A stretch of 64,000 nt of DNA from Pelagibacterium sp. GTDB taxonomy: Bacteria > Pseudomonadota > Alphaproteobacteria > Rhizobiales > Devosiaceae. Made by a program: the position numbers and the translations under genes. The stretch lies in the NCBI GenBank assembly GCA_002723255.1, contig PBNW01000013.1, positions 1 through 64,000 on the forward strand, in the 5' to 3' direction. A model generated the notes under the pieces. That model saw only the letters and a list, made by a program, of their open reading frames with translations, searched no databases and was not told the origin of the DNA. Of the stretch, positions 1 to 9,080 are shown one piece after another; position 1 is the stretch's first letter; every line of letters starts with the position of its first letter.

Positions 1-20
1 ATCGTCGGAATAGGGCTTGA

Positions 21-54
21 TCATTGGCGCTGGCCTCCATTCCAGCACCAATGA
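21..54 (-). repeat. Long imperfect stem-loop downstream of the sensor kinase
   Basis: Two 13-base arms (21-33 and 42-54) are complementary apart from one position, which becomes a G-U pair when read on the minus strand. The loop is 8 bases. There is no T-run after it, so it is not a classical terminator by itself. It lies just beyond the terminator-like hairpin at 69-93, downstream of the minus-strand kinase gene. Confidence 0.5.
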
Positions 55-62
55 TGAATCAC

Positions 63-93
63 ATCAAAATCGATTTGGGAATCCCAAACCGAT
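63..93 (-). terminator. Probable terminator of the sensor kinase gene
   Basis: Arms at 69-79 and 83-93 form an 11-base stem (one wobble pair) around a 3-base loop. On the minus strand the stem is followed by a short T-rich stretch. It sits about 20 bases past the stop codon of the minus-strand histidine kinase. Confidence 0.6.
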
Positions 94-114
94 TCAATCA
101 GATCAAGACGCGCT

Positions 115-1638
115 CTAGGAAGCTTCCGAGTAGATCTCAAGCCTGTTGCGCTGCTCGACCACAGGCGCGATGCCTTCCATGACGCGGGCTCGGGGGAAGG
201 TGGCGATCACTTCGGTGCCGAAGCGCAGCTTGGAGAACAGATCGAACCGTCCCTGATGAAGGTCCATGATCTTCTGGACGATGGGCAAACCGAGGCCGGC
301 CCCTTGCTCGGCGGTCTTTTGCGCCAGCGATCCCTGACCGAAAGACGACAAGACGGTTTCGATTTCCTCTTCGGGAATTCCGGGGCCGTTGTCGACCACG
401 GAGATGAATTGCCCGCCATCTGTCGACCGCCCCACGGTCAGAACGATCTTACCCGATTGTGGAGTGAACTTGATGGCGTTCGAGAGAAGGTTGAGGACCA
501 CCTGACGCACGGCGCGCTCGTCGCCCCAGATCTTAGGTAGCGAATCGCCAGCCTCGAACTGAAGATCGACATTCTTGGAACGGGCCCGGATTTCGAGCAT
601 GCGGCGGCAATCGTCGGAAATATCGGCAAGCGAGATGCCCTCTTCGTTGAGCTCGTATTTCCCCGCTTCAATCCGCGACAGGTCGAGCAATTCGTTGATG
701 AGGGTCAAAAGATGCTGCCCGCTGGCGTGAATATCGCCAGCATACTCCTTGTATTGGGGAACTGCGTGAGCTCCCAGCAGTTCCGATTTCAGCACCTCGG
801 AAAATCCGATGATGGCATTGAGCGGCGTGCGCAACTCGTGGCTCATGGTGGCAAGGAAGCGCGACTTGGCAATATTGGCCTGCTCGGCATGCCGACGGGC
901 TTCATCCGACATCGTGCGCGCTTCCTCAAGCTCGAGGATCAGAGCATCTTTTTCCCATTGATGTTCAAGATTGCCGATTTCGGACTTGTAGAGCTGGCGG
1001 GTGAGAAACAGAAAAAAGAAGAACGCCCCGATGGCAACAACCGACATCGCATAATTGAGCGTGCCGCCGCTCCAGATGAGCATGGCGGCCACACTCACGG
1101 TTCCGGGGAACGTGGTCACCAGGGTGGCGCTGGGCAGGGTGCGCGTTGCAACGGCGTTTGCAGCGACTCCGACCAGCAGCATGGCAAAGATGATGATCTG
1201 GATATCCTGCCCGCCGCCGCTGATGGTGAGGACCGGCAGCGTGGCCCAGGACAGACCGGTGATCGTTTCGGCGATGATGAAGGTCTGCGTCCAACGGCGG
1301 GGATTGAATTTGGACGAGCTTTGCTTTCGGAACCGCCGGCAGATCATGGCGATACCGAGATTGGCAACGCCGACGACGCTGGCCCAGAGCGCAGCGATAA
1401 TCGGATCGATCCACAAGATTGCAGCGAGCGAGAGGATGCTCAACAGCACCAGTGTGGGAAGGAGGCTCGTTAGCCGGGCGTTGGCATATTCGGCCAGCAG
1501 TTCATAATCGAAAGTGGCCCGCGTGCCTGAACTTGAGGTCAACTTCTGGCGTGCATCGAGGACGGCACGCTGAACCGTACGGCGCGATTCTCCCCGACGC
1601 GGCGCTTCGGTTGCACGGTTAGGCTGGCTGGACGCCAT
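115..1638 (-). CDS. Membrane sensor histidine kinase, PleC/DivJ/PdhS-like
   Basis: A 507-residue membrane-bound histidine kinase. The N-terminal third (about residues 57-215) contains several hydrophobic segments and no recognisable sensory domain. A coiled linker (about 225-260) leads to a HisKA domain with the H-box MSHELRTPLNAIIGFSE, phospho-acceptor His267. The HATPase domain follows, with N-box NLLSNAIKF, G1 box DNGPGIP and a GLGLPIV segment. The catalytic core resembles the alphaproteobacterial PleC/DivJ/PdhS kinases that feed the DivK/CtrA cell-cycle pathway, but no partner regulator lies beside it. The assignment to that pathway is inference. It is transcribed alone, divergently from lrp, and followed by hairpins at 21-93. 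Confidence 0.85.
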   Translation of the reverse strand: MASSQPNRATEAPRRGESRRTVQRAVLDARQKLTSSSGTRATFDYELLAEYANARLTSLLPTLVLLSILSLAAILWIDPIIAALWASVVGVANLGIAMICRRFRKQSSSKFNPRRWTQTFIIAETITGLSWATLPVLTISGGGQDIQIIIFAMLLVGVAANAVATRTLPSATLVTTFPGTVSVAAMLIWSGGTLNYAMSVVAIGAFFFFLFLTRQLYKSEIGNLEHQWEKDALILELEEARTMSDEARRHAEQANIAKSRFLATMSHELRTPLNAIIGFSEVLKSELLGAHAVPQYKEYAGDIHASGQHLLTLINELLDLSRIEAGKYELNEEGISLADISDDCRRMLEIRARSKNVDLQFEAGDSLPKIWGDERAVRQVVLNLLSNAIKFTPQSGKIVLTVGRSTDGGQFISVVDNGPGIPEEEIETVLSSFGQGSLAQKTAEQGAGLGLPIVQKIMDLHQGRFDLFSKLRFGTEVIATFPRARVMEGIAPVVEQRNRLEIYSEAS

Positions 1639-1964
1639 CGAACTCTCGTTACGCTACTCAACTACTCATCAGGTCAGCATAAAACGGACTAACCTGTACG
1701 CTAGACTCAACGCTAAGCCACGCGTGGTTAACAGGACGTTGAACTGCACCACCCAGTTAGACGCAATTTTCACCATAGTTGACCGGAGCCCCGCTGACTG
1801 GCCGGTTCGAGGGTATGAGGACGGACGGGCCGATGGCTGAGCCCCGGGGGTTGTTTGCCTTGACATGGGCAATGCCGGCACGTCAAATGTCGCGCTGAGG
1901 CGGACGATTTTCCAGAATGCTGGAAATTTTCGTTGATTATAAGAATACTATTTCAGGGGCTTTC
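1639..1964. other. Intergenic region between divergent kinase and lrp genes
   Basis: This 326-base stretch separates two divergent genes and should hold both promoters. The only clear structure I see is the inverted repeat at 1909-1926. A 70-codon frame on the minus strand (1669-1881) shows no protein-like features or ribosome-binding site, and I do not call it. Confidence 0.6.
1909..1926. promoter_or_regulatory. Inverted repeat upstream of lrp, candidate autoregulatory operator
   Basis: The arms TTTCCAG and CTGGAAA are perfectly complementary around a 4-base spacer, in AT-rich flanks about 40 bases before the lrp start codon. Lrp/AsnC proteins commonly bind their own promoters at such imperfect AT-rich palindromes. 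An in-frame ATG at 1917 lies inside the palindrome, which argues for the downstream start at 1965. Confidence 0.45.
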
Positions 1965-2441
1965 ATGGCGCTCGACAAACTCGACCGCAAAATTCTCCAG
2001 CTTTTGCAAAAGGATGCCACGATGCCAGTGGCGGAAATCGGCCGAAAGGTCGGTTTGTCCACCACACCATGCTGGCGCCGCATCCAGAAAATGGAGGAAG
2101 AAGGGGTCATCAAGCGCCGCGTCGCCGTGCTCGATCCCGAAAAGGTCAACGCGGGCGTAACAGTGTTTGTGGCCGTCAAGACAAACGAGCACAACGATGC
2201 GTGGTTGCGCAAGTTTGCCGCCGTCGTCGAGGATTTTACCGAAGTCGTCGAGTTCTACCGCATGAGCGGGGACGTCGATTATCTGCTTCGCGTGGTCGTA
2301 CCGTCCATTCAGGCCTATGACATCTTTTATAAAAAGCTGATCTCCAAAATCGCGCTGTCCGACGTCAGCTCGTCTTTTGCCATGGAGCAGATCAAATATA
2401 CGACGGCCCTGCCGCTCGAGTTCGCGGTCGTGGGGGACTAG
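1965..2441 (+). CDS. Lrp/AsnC family transcriptional regulator
   Basis: A 158-residue regulator of the feast/famine family, the usual length. Residues 1-60 form the winged helix-turn-helix ([11 protein letters not shown] opening, then a helix-turn-helix around [16 protein letters not shown]). The rest is the RAM/AsnC effector and oligomerisation domain ([13 protein letters not shown] motif). I chose ATG 1965 because it gives the canonical N-terminus; the in-frame ATG at 1917 would add 16 residues translated from a palindrome. The effector is probably an amino acid but is not readable from sequence. It stands alone and converges on moaA, sharing the stop-codon bases at 2438-2441. Confidence 0.9.
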   Translation: MALDKLDRKILQLLQKDATMPVAEIGRKVGLSTTPCWRRIQKMEEEGVIKRRVAVLDPEKVNAGVTVFVAVKTNEHNDAWLRKFAAVVEDFTEVVEFYRMSGDVDYLLRVVVPSIQAYDIFYKKLISKIALSDVSSSFAMEQIKYTTALPLEFAVVGD

Positions 2442-3451
2442 CCGCCCGTCACGGACATGTGCCGGCCGACGGCCGGGGCAGAGCGGCGCTCGATCACGAA
2501 GTCATGGCCTTTGGGCTTGAGGATCATCGCGCGATCAAGCGCGGCATCGAGCCCGTCCGGGCCGCCCTCGCGCAACGCCGCGCGCAGATCGACCCGATCG
2601 TCCTGTCCAAGGCACATGTAAAGTTGCCCGGTGCAGGTCAGACGCACCCGATTGCAGCTTTCGCAGAAATTGTGGCTCAGCGGAGTAATGAACCCTATGG
2701 TGCCGCCGGTCTGCTCCACCCGCATGTAGCGGGCCGGTCCGCCGGTGCGCTTGGCAATGGGCGTGAGCGTGAAGCGCTCGGCAAGCCGGTCGCGAACCGT
2801 GCGCAGCGACAGGTGAGTGTCGGCACGCTCGAAGGCAACATCGCCGAGCGGCATTTCTTCGATCAGGGTCAATTCGAACCCTTCGGAATGGGCCCACTCG
2901 AGCATGGGCAGGATTTCGTCTTCGTTGACGCTCTTGATCGCCACCATGTTGAGCTTGACCGACAGGCCCGCATCACGCGCCGCATAGATGCCGTCAAGAA
3001 CCTGTGGCAAGCGTCCGCGCCGGGTTATCGCCGCAAACTTTTCGCCATCAAGCGTATCGAGCGAGACATTGACCCGGCGAATGCCCAACTCCGCCAGGCG
3101 CCCGGCATGCTGTGCGAGCTGGCTGCCATTGGTGGTTAGTGTCAACTCCTCGAGCTCGCCTTGCGCCAGATGGCTTTCCGAAAGCGCTTCGATGAGTTTG
3201 ATAATGTCACGGCGAACCAACGGCTCTCCGCCCGTCAGTCGGACCTTGCGAACACCGCGTCTGACAAATGCGCCGATAACCTCCTGGATTTCCTCGAAGC
3301 TGAGCACCTCGCTCTTGGGCAGGAAAACCATGTCTTCGCCCATGCAATAGGTGCAGCGAAAATCGCAGCGGTCGGTCACCGAAACCCTGAGATAGGTGAC
3401 GTGTCTGCCAAAACTGTCGACGAGCGGGCGCTGGGGTACGTGATTGGTCAT
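2438..3451 (-). CDS. moaA: GTP 3',8-cyclase MoaA (molybdenum cofactor biosynthesis)
   Basis: A 337-residue radical-SAM enzyme that catalyses the first step of molybdopterin synthesis, converting GTP to 3',8-cH2GTP with MoaC acting next. The N-terminal cluster motif is Cys29-x3-Cys33-x2-Cys36 (CDFRCTYC). The C-terminal second 4Fe-4S site is visible as [11 protein letters not shown], and the protein ends in the conserved Gly-Gly tail (SVTGG). I chose the start at 3451 ([10 protein letters not shown]) because it matches family length; a longer frame reaches 3565 but would run into the divergent rpiA leader. The stop overlaps the lrp stop in a CTAG shared by both strands. No other moa gene is in the window. 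Confidence 0.95.
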   Translation of the reverse strand: MTNHVPQRPLVDSFGRHVTYLRVSVTDRCDFRCTYCMGEDMVFLPKSEVLSFEEIQEVIGAFVRRGVRKVRLTGGEPLVRRDIIKLIEALSESHLAQGELEELTLTTNGSQLAQHAGRLAELGIRRVNVSLDTLDGEKFAAITRRGRLPQVLDGIYAARDAGLSVKLNMVAIKSVNEDEILPMLEWAHSEGFELTLIEEMPLGDVAFERADTHLSLRTVRDRLAERFTLTPIAKRTGGPARYMRVEQTGGTIGFITPLSHNFCESCNRVRLTCTGQLYMCLGQDDRVDLRAALREGGPDGLDAALDRAMILKPKGHDFVIERRSAPAVGRHMSVTGG

Positions 3452-3584
3452 CGCAAGAATATAGGCCCTATTGCATGGAGCGAAAACCCGAGTTTCGCAT
3501 CCGATACGACCTGCATCGACCTTGGTAGCGTTGACAGGCGCCGCGAACTGCCGTTCTAGAGGCAAAACCGGGAGATTTCAGAAC

Positions 3585-4289
3585 GTGAGTGAAGACCTCA
3601 AGCGCAAGGCGGCCCAGGCGGCCATGTCCGAAATCCGTTCGGGCATGCGGATCGGGCTCGGCACGGGCTCGACGGCCAAACATTTTGTCGATCTGCTCGG
3701 CGCGGAAGTGGCAAAGGGATTTGAGTGCATCTGCGTGCCGACATCGGAGGTGACTGCGGCGCAGGCGCGCGGACTCGACATTGCTCTGACCACGCTCGAC
3801 GATATCGACCGTCTTGATGTTACGATTGATGGCGCCGACGAGATCGACCGGAACTTCCAGCTCATCAAGGGCGGTGGCGGAGCGTTGCTGCGCGAAAAGA
3901 TCGTGGCAGCGGCCTCGGCGCGCATGATCGTGATTGCCGATGAAACCAAGCTCGTCGATACGCTGGGCGCATACGCCCTGCCGATCGAGGTCAATCTTTT
4001 CGGCCTTGCCGCAACCGAAAGGGCGATCGCTGGCGTGATGGCCCGGTTCGGCGCTCAGGGTGGAAAGGCATTGCGGAAAAGAGCCGACGGTGAGACCTTT
4101 GTGACCGATGGTGGCCACTATATCGTGGACGCATCTTTTGGCCGTATTTCGGACGCAAAAGCTCTCTCTTTGGCACTGCTCGAAATTCCCGGTGTCGTCC
4201 AGCACGGGCTGTTCATCGATTTGTGTTCCGACGCCTATCTTGCTACGCCCGGGGGGACGATCAAGCTCTCCGAGCATGTGAAATCATAA
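3585..4289 (+). CDS. rpiA: Ribose-5-phosphate isomerase A
   Basis: A 234-residue type A isomerase that interconverts ribose 5-phosphate and ribulose 5-phosphate in the non-oxidative pentose phosphate pathway. Family motifs are intact: the phosphate loop [11 protein letters not shown], the catalytic region DGADEID and [12 protein letters not shown]. The start is GTG at 3585, with a GGAG ribosome-binding site about 10 bases upstream; an upstream open frame from 3471 overlaps the divergent moaA promoter and lacks support. The gene is followed after 28 bases by the DUF2059 gene on the same strand, so co-transcription is likely. Confidence 0.95.
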   Translation: MSEDLKRKAAQAAMSEIRSGMRIGLGTGSTAKHFVDLLGAEVAKGFECICVPTSEVTAAQARGLDIALTTLDDIDRLDVTIDGADEIDRNFQLIKGGGGALLREKIVAAASARMIVIADETKLVDTLGAYALPIEVNLFGLAATERAIAGVMARFGAQGGKALRKRADGETFVTDGGHYIVDASFGRISDAKALSLALLEIPGVVQHGLFIDLCSDAYLATPGGTIKLSEHVKS

Positions 4290-4317
4290 CCCGTTTTCGT
4301 AAGGGACCGTACGCACA

Positions 4318-4881
4318 ATGACTTTCCTGCCCACTCTGCGCCGGCTCGCTGCGGCGCTTATTCTGTCCGGCACCGCACTGGTGGCGGCAGCTCCTGCCCA
4401 TGCGCAACAGGAAATTTCACCCGAGCATCTCGCAAAGGCGCGCGAATATGTGGACATGACCGATTCCGCGCAGCTCTATGAACGCACCCTCGTCGAGATG
4501 GGCTTGCGGGTCATGCGCCTGATGATTCAGGAAGACCCGTCATTGCGTGATCCGCTGATCAATGCGCTGCAGACAGTGTATGACGGCTATCTCGTCAATC
4601 GCGATCCGCTCTACAATCAGTTCGCGCGCATCTATGCCATCCGCTTTTCGGTCGAAGAGCTCGAAGAGATTGTGAGCTTTTATGAAACGCCGGTCGGCCA
4701 GAAGCTGCTGAGCCAGAATGCGGGCATCAACGAGGATCTTCAACTGGCACTGGGTGTGTGGAGCCGCAACACGGGCAACGAGTTCCTCTCGCGTGTGCGC
4801 ACTGAACTGCGCAACCAGGGATACAATGCCCCCGAGGTCGAAGCGCCCGCCCCCGAAGAAGAGGAAGCTGCGCCGCAATAA
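4318..4881 (+). CDS. Exported DUF2059 domain protein
   Basis: A 187-residue protein with a clear signal peptide (hydrophobic core LAAALILSGTALVAAA, cleavage after AHA). The mature part is a DUF2059-type helical domain, with the characteristic segment EELEEIVSFYETPVGQKLL. The C-terminus is a short acidic Pro/Ala/Glu tail. DUF2059 proteins are widespread periplasmic proteins of alphaproteobacteria with no settled function, so I do not assign one. It follows rpiA closely and is terminated by the strong hairpin at 4908-4936. Confidence 0.85.
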   Translation: MTFLPTLRRLAAALILSGTALVAAAPAHAQQEISPEHLAKAREYVDMTDSAQLYERTLVEMGLRVMRLMIQEDPSLRDPLINALQTVYDGYLVNRDPLYNQFARIYAIRFSVEELEEIVSFYETPVGQKLLSQNAGINEDLQLALGVWSRNTGNEFLSRVRTELRNQGYNAPEVEAPAPEEEEAAPQ

Positions 4882-4907
4882 GGTCTGGCTCTTCACGGTT
4901 GGTTTAG

Positions 4908-4936
4908 CCCCCGTCCAACAGGACGGGGGTTTTTTT
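4908..4936 (+). terminator. Strong intrinsic terminator after the rpiA-DUF2059 unit
   Basis: A perfect 9-base stem (CCCCCGTCC / GGACGGGGG) with an AACA loop is followed directly by seven T residues. It ends the rpiA-DUF2059 transcript, and gor starts 57 bases later. Confidence 0.9.
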
Positions 4937-4993
4937 GTACGCTACGGACGCCTATATCGTTTCCTCGAAACACAGCAGCGGCGCGGGGTCCCC

Positions 4994-6373
4994 ATGAGCG
5001 AGAAGTTTGATTTGGTCGTTATCGGTGGGGGCTCGGGAGGCGTGCGCGCGGCGCGGGTTTCCGCGCAGCTGGGAGCCAAGGTCGCAATCGTCGAGGAATA
5101 CCGCTACGGCGGCACCTGCGTCATCCGTGGCTGTGTTCCAAAAAAGCTTTTTGTTTACGCATCCCGCTTCGGCGATCTTTTCGACGTGGCCCCGAGCTTT
5201 GGCTGGACCGTCGATGCCTCGTTCGACTGGCCGACCCTTCTGGCCAACAAGGACAAGGAAATCGGCAGGCTCGAAAAAATCTATGAGACGCTGCTTGATG
5301 GTTCTGGCGTGAAAGCCTTCAAGGCTCGCGCCAATGTGACTGGCCCGAATTCGGTTAAGCTATCGACCGGCGAGGAGCTGGAGGCCGAGCGGATTCTGAT
5401 CGCCACCGGCGGTGCTCCGTTCAAGCCCCACATCGAAGGCAGCGACCTGGGCATCACATCGAATGAAGCCTTCCATCTCGAAAAGCTGCCCAGAACGATT
5501 TTGATCGAAGGGGGCGGCTATATCGCTGTGGAGTTTGCGACGATCTTTTCCGGCCTGGGAGTCGACACCACGCTGGTCTATCGCCGGGATAAGATCCTGC
5601 GCGGCTTTGATCATGACGTGCGCGATGGCCTTGAGGACGCGCTGCGGGAACGCGGTGTGCGCATTCGCTACGGCTACCATATCTCACAATTGCGCAAGGA
5701 CGGGGAGGGCGTATGCGTTTCGTTCTCGCATGGCGAGGAAGCGACCTTCGACAAGGTGATGTTTGCCACCGGCCGCCATCCCAATACGAGCCACCTCGGC
5801 CTTGAGGTCGCGGGCGTGCAACTCGACCAGACCGGAGCGGTCGTGGTGGACGAATATTCCCGCTCCTCGGTGCCCTCCATCTATGCGGTCGGGGACGTTA
5901 CCGGTCGGGCGGCTCTGACGCCGGTGGCTATCCGCGAGGGCGCTGCTTTCGCCCAGACGGTCTATAACAACACACCAACCACGGTGCCCTATCATTTGAT
6001 CCCCACCGCGGTGTTTTCCGAGCCCGAGATCGGCACCGTGGGGATGAGCGAGCTGGATGCCGCCGAGCACTACCGTTCGATCGATATCTACATTGCCCGC
6101 TTCCGGCCGATGATGAACACGCTGTCGGACCGACAGGAAAAAATGCTGCTCAAGCTGATCACGGAGACCGATAGTGGCCGGATTTTGGGATGTCACATCC
6201 TTGGCCCGGGGGCCGGTGAGATGATCCAGCTGGTGGCCATCCCGCTCGGGATGGGTGGAACCATGGCCGATTTCAACCACGCCATTGCCGTACACCCCAC
6301 GGCGGCCGAAGAGCTGGTGACCTTCAAATCCCCCAGCTATCGCATGGTCGATGGCGAAAAGCGCAACCCATAG
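4994..6373 (+). CDS. gor: Glutathione-disulfide reductase
   Basis: A 459-residue FAD-dependent pyridine nucleotide-disulfide oxidoreductase that reduces glutathione disulfide with NADPH. It has the N-terminal FAD motif GGGSGG, the redox-active pair Cys42/Cys47 in GGTCVIRGCVPKK, an NAD(P)H-binding domain (IEGGGYIAVEFA), and the C-terminal dimer/active-site segment HPTAAEEL. The RGCVPKK context is the glutathione-reductase form rather than lipoamide dehydrogenase. The start is ATG 4994; a longer open frame runs back through the DUF2059 gene and its terminator and is not credible. It supplies reduced glutathione, relevant to the GFA and Atm1 families encoded further on. Confidence 0.93.
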   Translation: MSEKFDLVVIGGGSGGVRAARVSAQLGAKVAIVEEYRYGGTCVIRGCVPKKLFVYASRFGDLFDVAPSFGWTVDASFDWPTLLANKDKEIGRLEKIYETLLDGSGVKAFKARANVTGPNSVKLSTGEELEAERILIATGGAPFKPHIEGSDLGITSNEAFHLEKLPRTILIEGGGYIAVEFATIFSGLGVDTTLVYRRDKILRGFDHDVRDGLEDALRERGVRIRYGYHISQLRKDGEGVCVSFSHGEEATFDKVMFATGRHPNTSHLGLEVAGVQLDQTGAVVVDEYSRSSVPSIYAVGDVTGRAALTPVAIREGAAFAQTVYNNTPTTVPYHLIPTAVFSEPEIGTVGMSELDAAEHYRSIDIYIARFRPMMNTLSDRQEKMLLKLITETDSGRILGCHILGPGAGEMIQLVAIPLGMGGTMADFNHAIAVHPTAAEELVTFKSPSYRMVDGEKRNP

Positions 6374-6499
6374 ACTTGCGCGTGTCCGCGTCAGCCGTGT
6401 TCGACCATAGAATACTTGGCATGAGGGGCTGTAGTTGGTAAACCGCCGCACCTTCCCGGCTTCTCGGGGAGGCGAACCATCTTTTAAGCGAGTGAAACG
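6374..6499 (+). promoter_or_regulatory. Leader of the DAHP synthase gene, with a hairpin
   Basis: The 126-base gap contains a hairpin (arms 6451-6458 and 6465-6472, one wobble pair) shortly before the DAHP synthase start. Just upstream is a 6-codon frame (ATG 6421, ending in a Trp codon then TAA). The hairpin is not followed directly by a T-run, so an attenuator is only a weak possibility. Otherwise this is ordinary promoter space. Confidence 0.3.
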
Positions 6500-7876
6500 A
6501 TGAGCACGTGGACACCTGACAGTTGGAGGACGAAACCGATCCTGCAGGTCCCGACCTATCCGAGCCAGACAGAGCTTGAATCGGTCGAGGCCCGGCTCGC
6601 CTCGTTTCCCCCCTTGGTTTTTGCAGGCGAGGCACGCGACCTCAAGGCCAATCTGGCCGATGTCGCCGCCGGTCGCGCTTTCCTGTTGCAGGGCGGCGAT
6701 TGCGCCGAAAGCTTTGCCGAGCACCACGCGGACCATATCCGCGATTTCTTCCGCGTTTTCCTGCAGATGGCAGTGGTTCTGACCCATGGTGCATCCAAGC
6801 CCGTGGTCAAGGTCGGCCGAATTGCCGGCCAGTTTGCCAAGCCGCGTTCGGCCGATACCGAGACCATCGACGGCGTGGAACTGCCCTCATACAGGGGCGA
6901 TATCATCAACGGAATCGACTTTACCCCTGAAGCGCGCATCCCGGACCCCAACCGCCAGCTCGAGGCCTACCGGCAGTCGGCGGCGACACTCAATCTGTTG
7001 CGCGCCTTTTCCGCCGGTGGCTTTGCCAATCTCTCGCGCGTGCACGAGTGGACAATGGGCTTCGTCAAGGATTCCAATTGGTTTCCGCGCTATGAGGAAG
7101 TCGCCCAGAAGATCGATGATGCGATAGAGTTTCTCGGCGCGCTTGGATTGAGCCCGGAAAACACGCCTGTGCTGCGCGAAACCAAGTTCTTCACCTCCCA
7201 CGAGGCGCTGCTGCTCGGTTATGAGCAGGCCATGACGCGTCGGGATTCCATCACCAATGACTGGTACGCCACGTCTGGCCATATGATCTGGATTGGCGAT
7301 CGAACCCGCAATCCCGACCATGCTCATGCCGAATATTTCCGCGGCATAAACAACCCCATCGGGGTGAAGTGCGGGCCGTCCATGTCGTCGGATGATCTCA
7401 AGCGGCTAATGGACCTGCTCAATCCCAAGGACGAGCCCGGTCGGCTGACGCTGATCGCGCGGTTTGGCTCGGACAAGGTCGACGAGCATCTGCCGCGTCT
7501 TATCGAAACGGTCAAATCGGAAGGACGTACGGTCGTCTGGTGCTGTGATCCCATGCATGGCAATGTCATAAAGGCATCATCGGGCTACAAAACGCGTCCA
7601 TTCGACCGCATTCTTTCGGAAGTAAAATCGTTCTTCGATATTCACCGGGAAATGGGCACCATCGCTGGCGGCGTGCATGTGGAAATGACGGGCCGCGATG
7701 TCACCGAATGCACCGGCGGCGTATCGGCCGTGACCGAAGCCTCGCTGTCGGATCGCTATCACACCCATTGCGACCCGCGCCTCAACGCCAGCCAGGCACT
7801 CGAGCTGGCCTTCCTGATTGCCGAGGAAATGCACGGCCAACGGACCAATGGCACGGCCAAGGCCGTCGGGTATTGA
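6500..7876 (+). CDS. Class II 3-deoxy-7-phosphoheptulonate (DAHP) synthase
   Basis: A 458-residue class II (plant-type, AroAII) DAHP synthase, the entry enzyme of the shikimate pathway. It condenses phosphoenolpyruvate with erythrose 4-phosphate. Family signatures are present: [10 protein letters not shown] near residue 57, [14 protein letters not shown], the [13 protein letters not shown] block, WCCDPMHGN and [15 protein letters not shown]. Length matches bacterial class II enzymes. It forms its own unit, with a 126-base leader containing a hairpin and a near-perfect terminator at 7901-7936. Feedback control by aromatic amino acids is usual in the family but is not readable here. Confidence 0.95.
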   Translation: MSTWTPDSWRTKPILQVPTYPSQTELESVEARLASFPPLVFAGEARDLKANLADVAAGRAFLLQGGDCAESFAEHHADHIRDFFRVFLQMAVVLTHGASKPVVKVGRIAGQFAKPRSADTETIDGVELPSYRGDIINGIDFTPEARIPDPNRQLEAYRQSAATLNLLRAFSAGGFANLSRVHEWTMGFVKDSNWFPRYEEVAQKIDDAIEFLGALGLSPENTPVLRETKFFTSHEALLLGYEQAMTRRDSITNDWYATSGHMIWIGDRTRNPDHAHAEYFRGINNPIGVKCGPSMSSDDLKRLMDLLNPKDEPGRLTLIARFGSDKVDEHLPRLIETVKSEGRTVVWCCDPMHGNVIKASSGYKTRPFDRILSEVKSFFDIHREMGTIAGGVHVEMTGRDVTECTGGVSAVTEASLSDRYHTHCDPRLNASQALELAFLIAEEMHGQRTNGTAKAVGY

Positions 7877-7900
7877 CTTGGATTAATACTGTTGTACCGG

Positions 7901-7936
7901 AAAAGGCGCTGTCCGCGGACAGCGCCTTTTGTTTTC
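7901..7936 (+). terminator. Strong intrinsic terminator after DAHP synthase
   Basis: A 30-base perfect palindrome (7901-7930, arms beginning AAAAGGCGCTGTC) gives a 13-base stem, and the T-rich arm runs into TTTTGTTTT. It acts about 25 bases past the stop codon. Confidence 0.9.
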
Positions 7937-8011
7937 CATTTAGCCAACGTTAACCCTAATGGGCTCATAAACAAGATGAACTGAATTGTTTCGCGTCGTT
8001 CGGAGGGCTCA

Positions 8012-8950
8012 ATGTCGCGTCTTCTCACAGGCCTTGCCATGGGCCTCCTGGTTGCTGCCGCAAGTGGGCAGGCGACCGCCGCCGATTGGGGCGTGCAGCC
8101 GGATCCGGTATTCAAGCCGGCCTATCCCGTCGATATGATGCCGCAGGAGGACAGCCTCGATTTCGAGGCGGGGATTCGGTATTTCTATGGCATGGGCGGG
8201 CAGCGGGCCACGATTGCCGGGCAAAACTATGCAGCCGACGACTCCAGTCAATTTCTCGAAGTTCACGGCAAGATCGACGACAATTCTACCAACACCTATG
8301 TTCAAGGCAATCTTGGCTACGCCGCAGCGATAGACAATGCTTACCAGACGCCGACCAGCGGTGGGTTGCAGACGACTACGGCCGGCACAATTGCGTATGG
8401 GGGGGCTGACTTCGGCTATCTGCCCGTCAACACCGAAGGCCTCGCGCTTGGCGGGTTCCTAGGGTATCAGTATCTCAATGAATCCGCTTACATGGGTCGA
8501 TCCGAGTATCTGATGGGATCGGGCGGCGGCAACAGCGACCCCAACTCTCTCGAGGTTCATGGGCTGCGGCTTGGAGCGACGGCCCGTGCCGACCTCAACG
8601 ACGTGTTTGACGTTCGGGTTGATGCTGCAGCCATTCCCTATGCATCGCTGAGCGGGACTTACGGGGCATTTGATCTTGCCTCGATCGATCCGGCCCTGAC
8701 GCAGGGTAATGCCCCACAGATTTCCGGTCATCTCTATGGCGGCGCACTCGAGGCCATGGTTGGCTTCAGGCCACATGAAAATTTCGCAATTAGGGCTGGG
8801 GTGCGCGGCTACTATCTCACCGGCCCTACCGAAACCTATTTCGAGGCGCGCGACCCGGGAGACCCGACCGTGTCACAGGGGTATACGGCCCAAGGCACTA
8901 TGGAGTTGTTCCGCTGGGGGCCCGTCATAGAACTGACCGGCACCTTCTAG
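8012..8950 (+). CDS. Putative outer-membrane beta-barrel protein, function unknown
   Basis: A 312-residue exported protein that I do not recognise at family level. It has a signal peptide (residues 1-24, cleavage near ATA/ADWG). The body shows alternating hydrophobic/polar strands rich in Gly, Tyr and Asn (for example GIRYFYGMGG, LALGGFLGYQYL, FAIRAGVRGYYLTG). The C-terminus ends in Phe (ELTGTF), the usual signal for outer-membrane barrel assembly. The long gaps between strands would suit an 8-12 strand barrel with extended loops. ATG 8012 is preceded by a good GGAGGG site. It is monocistronic, with terminators before and after it. Confidence 0.65.
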   Translation: MSRLLTGLAMGLLVAAASGQATAADWGVQPDPVFKPAYPVDMMPQEDSLDFEAGIRYFYGMGGQRATIAGQNYAADDSSQFLEVHGKIDDNSTNTYVQGNLGYAAAIDNAYQTPTSGGLQTTTAGTIAYGGADFGYLPVNTEGLALGGFLGYQYLNESAYMGRSEYLMGSGGGNSDPNSLEVHGLRLGATARADLNDVFDVRVDAAAIPYASLSGTYGAFDLASIDPALTQGNAPQISGHLYGGALEAMVGFRPHENFAIRAGVRGYYLTGPTETYFEARDPGDPTVSQGYTAQGTMELFRWGPVIELTGTF

Positions 8951-8976
8951 AACGCCAAAATCAAGATTGAGACCAG

Positions 8977-9007
8977 GCCGGGCGCTTTCGCAGCCCGGCT
9001 TTGTCTT
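8977..9007 (+). terminator. Intrinsic terminator after the outer-membrane protein gene
   Basis: GCCGGGC (8977-8983) pairs with GCCCGGC (8993-8999), and the next bases are TTTGTCTT. It lies 27 bases past the stop codon. Confidence 0.7.
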
Positions 9008-9080
9008 GCGCCGCCTTGCTCTCGATCGCTGCGCACTATAAGTCTGGCGCGCTTCTCATGACCGCCGGACATAGAATTTC

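Noticed and set aside
1669-1881. 70-codon minus-strand frame between kinase and lrp
   Set aside because: No ribosome-binding site, unnatural composition, and it sits in the divergent promoter gap.
6421-6472. Possible Trp leader peptide and attenuator before DAHP synthase (6-codon frame ending Trp-stop, then a hairpin)
   Set aside because: Only one Trp codon, no ribosome-binding site, and the hairpin lacks an adjacent T-run; chance cannot be excluded.
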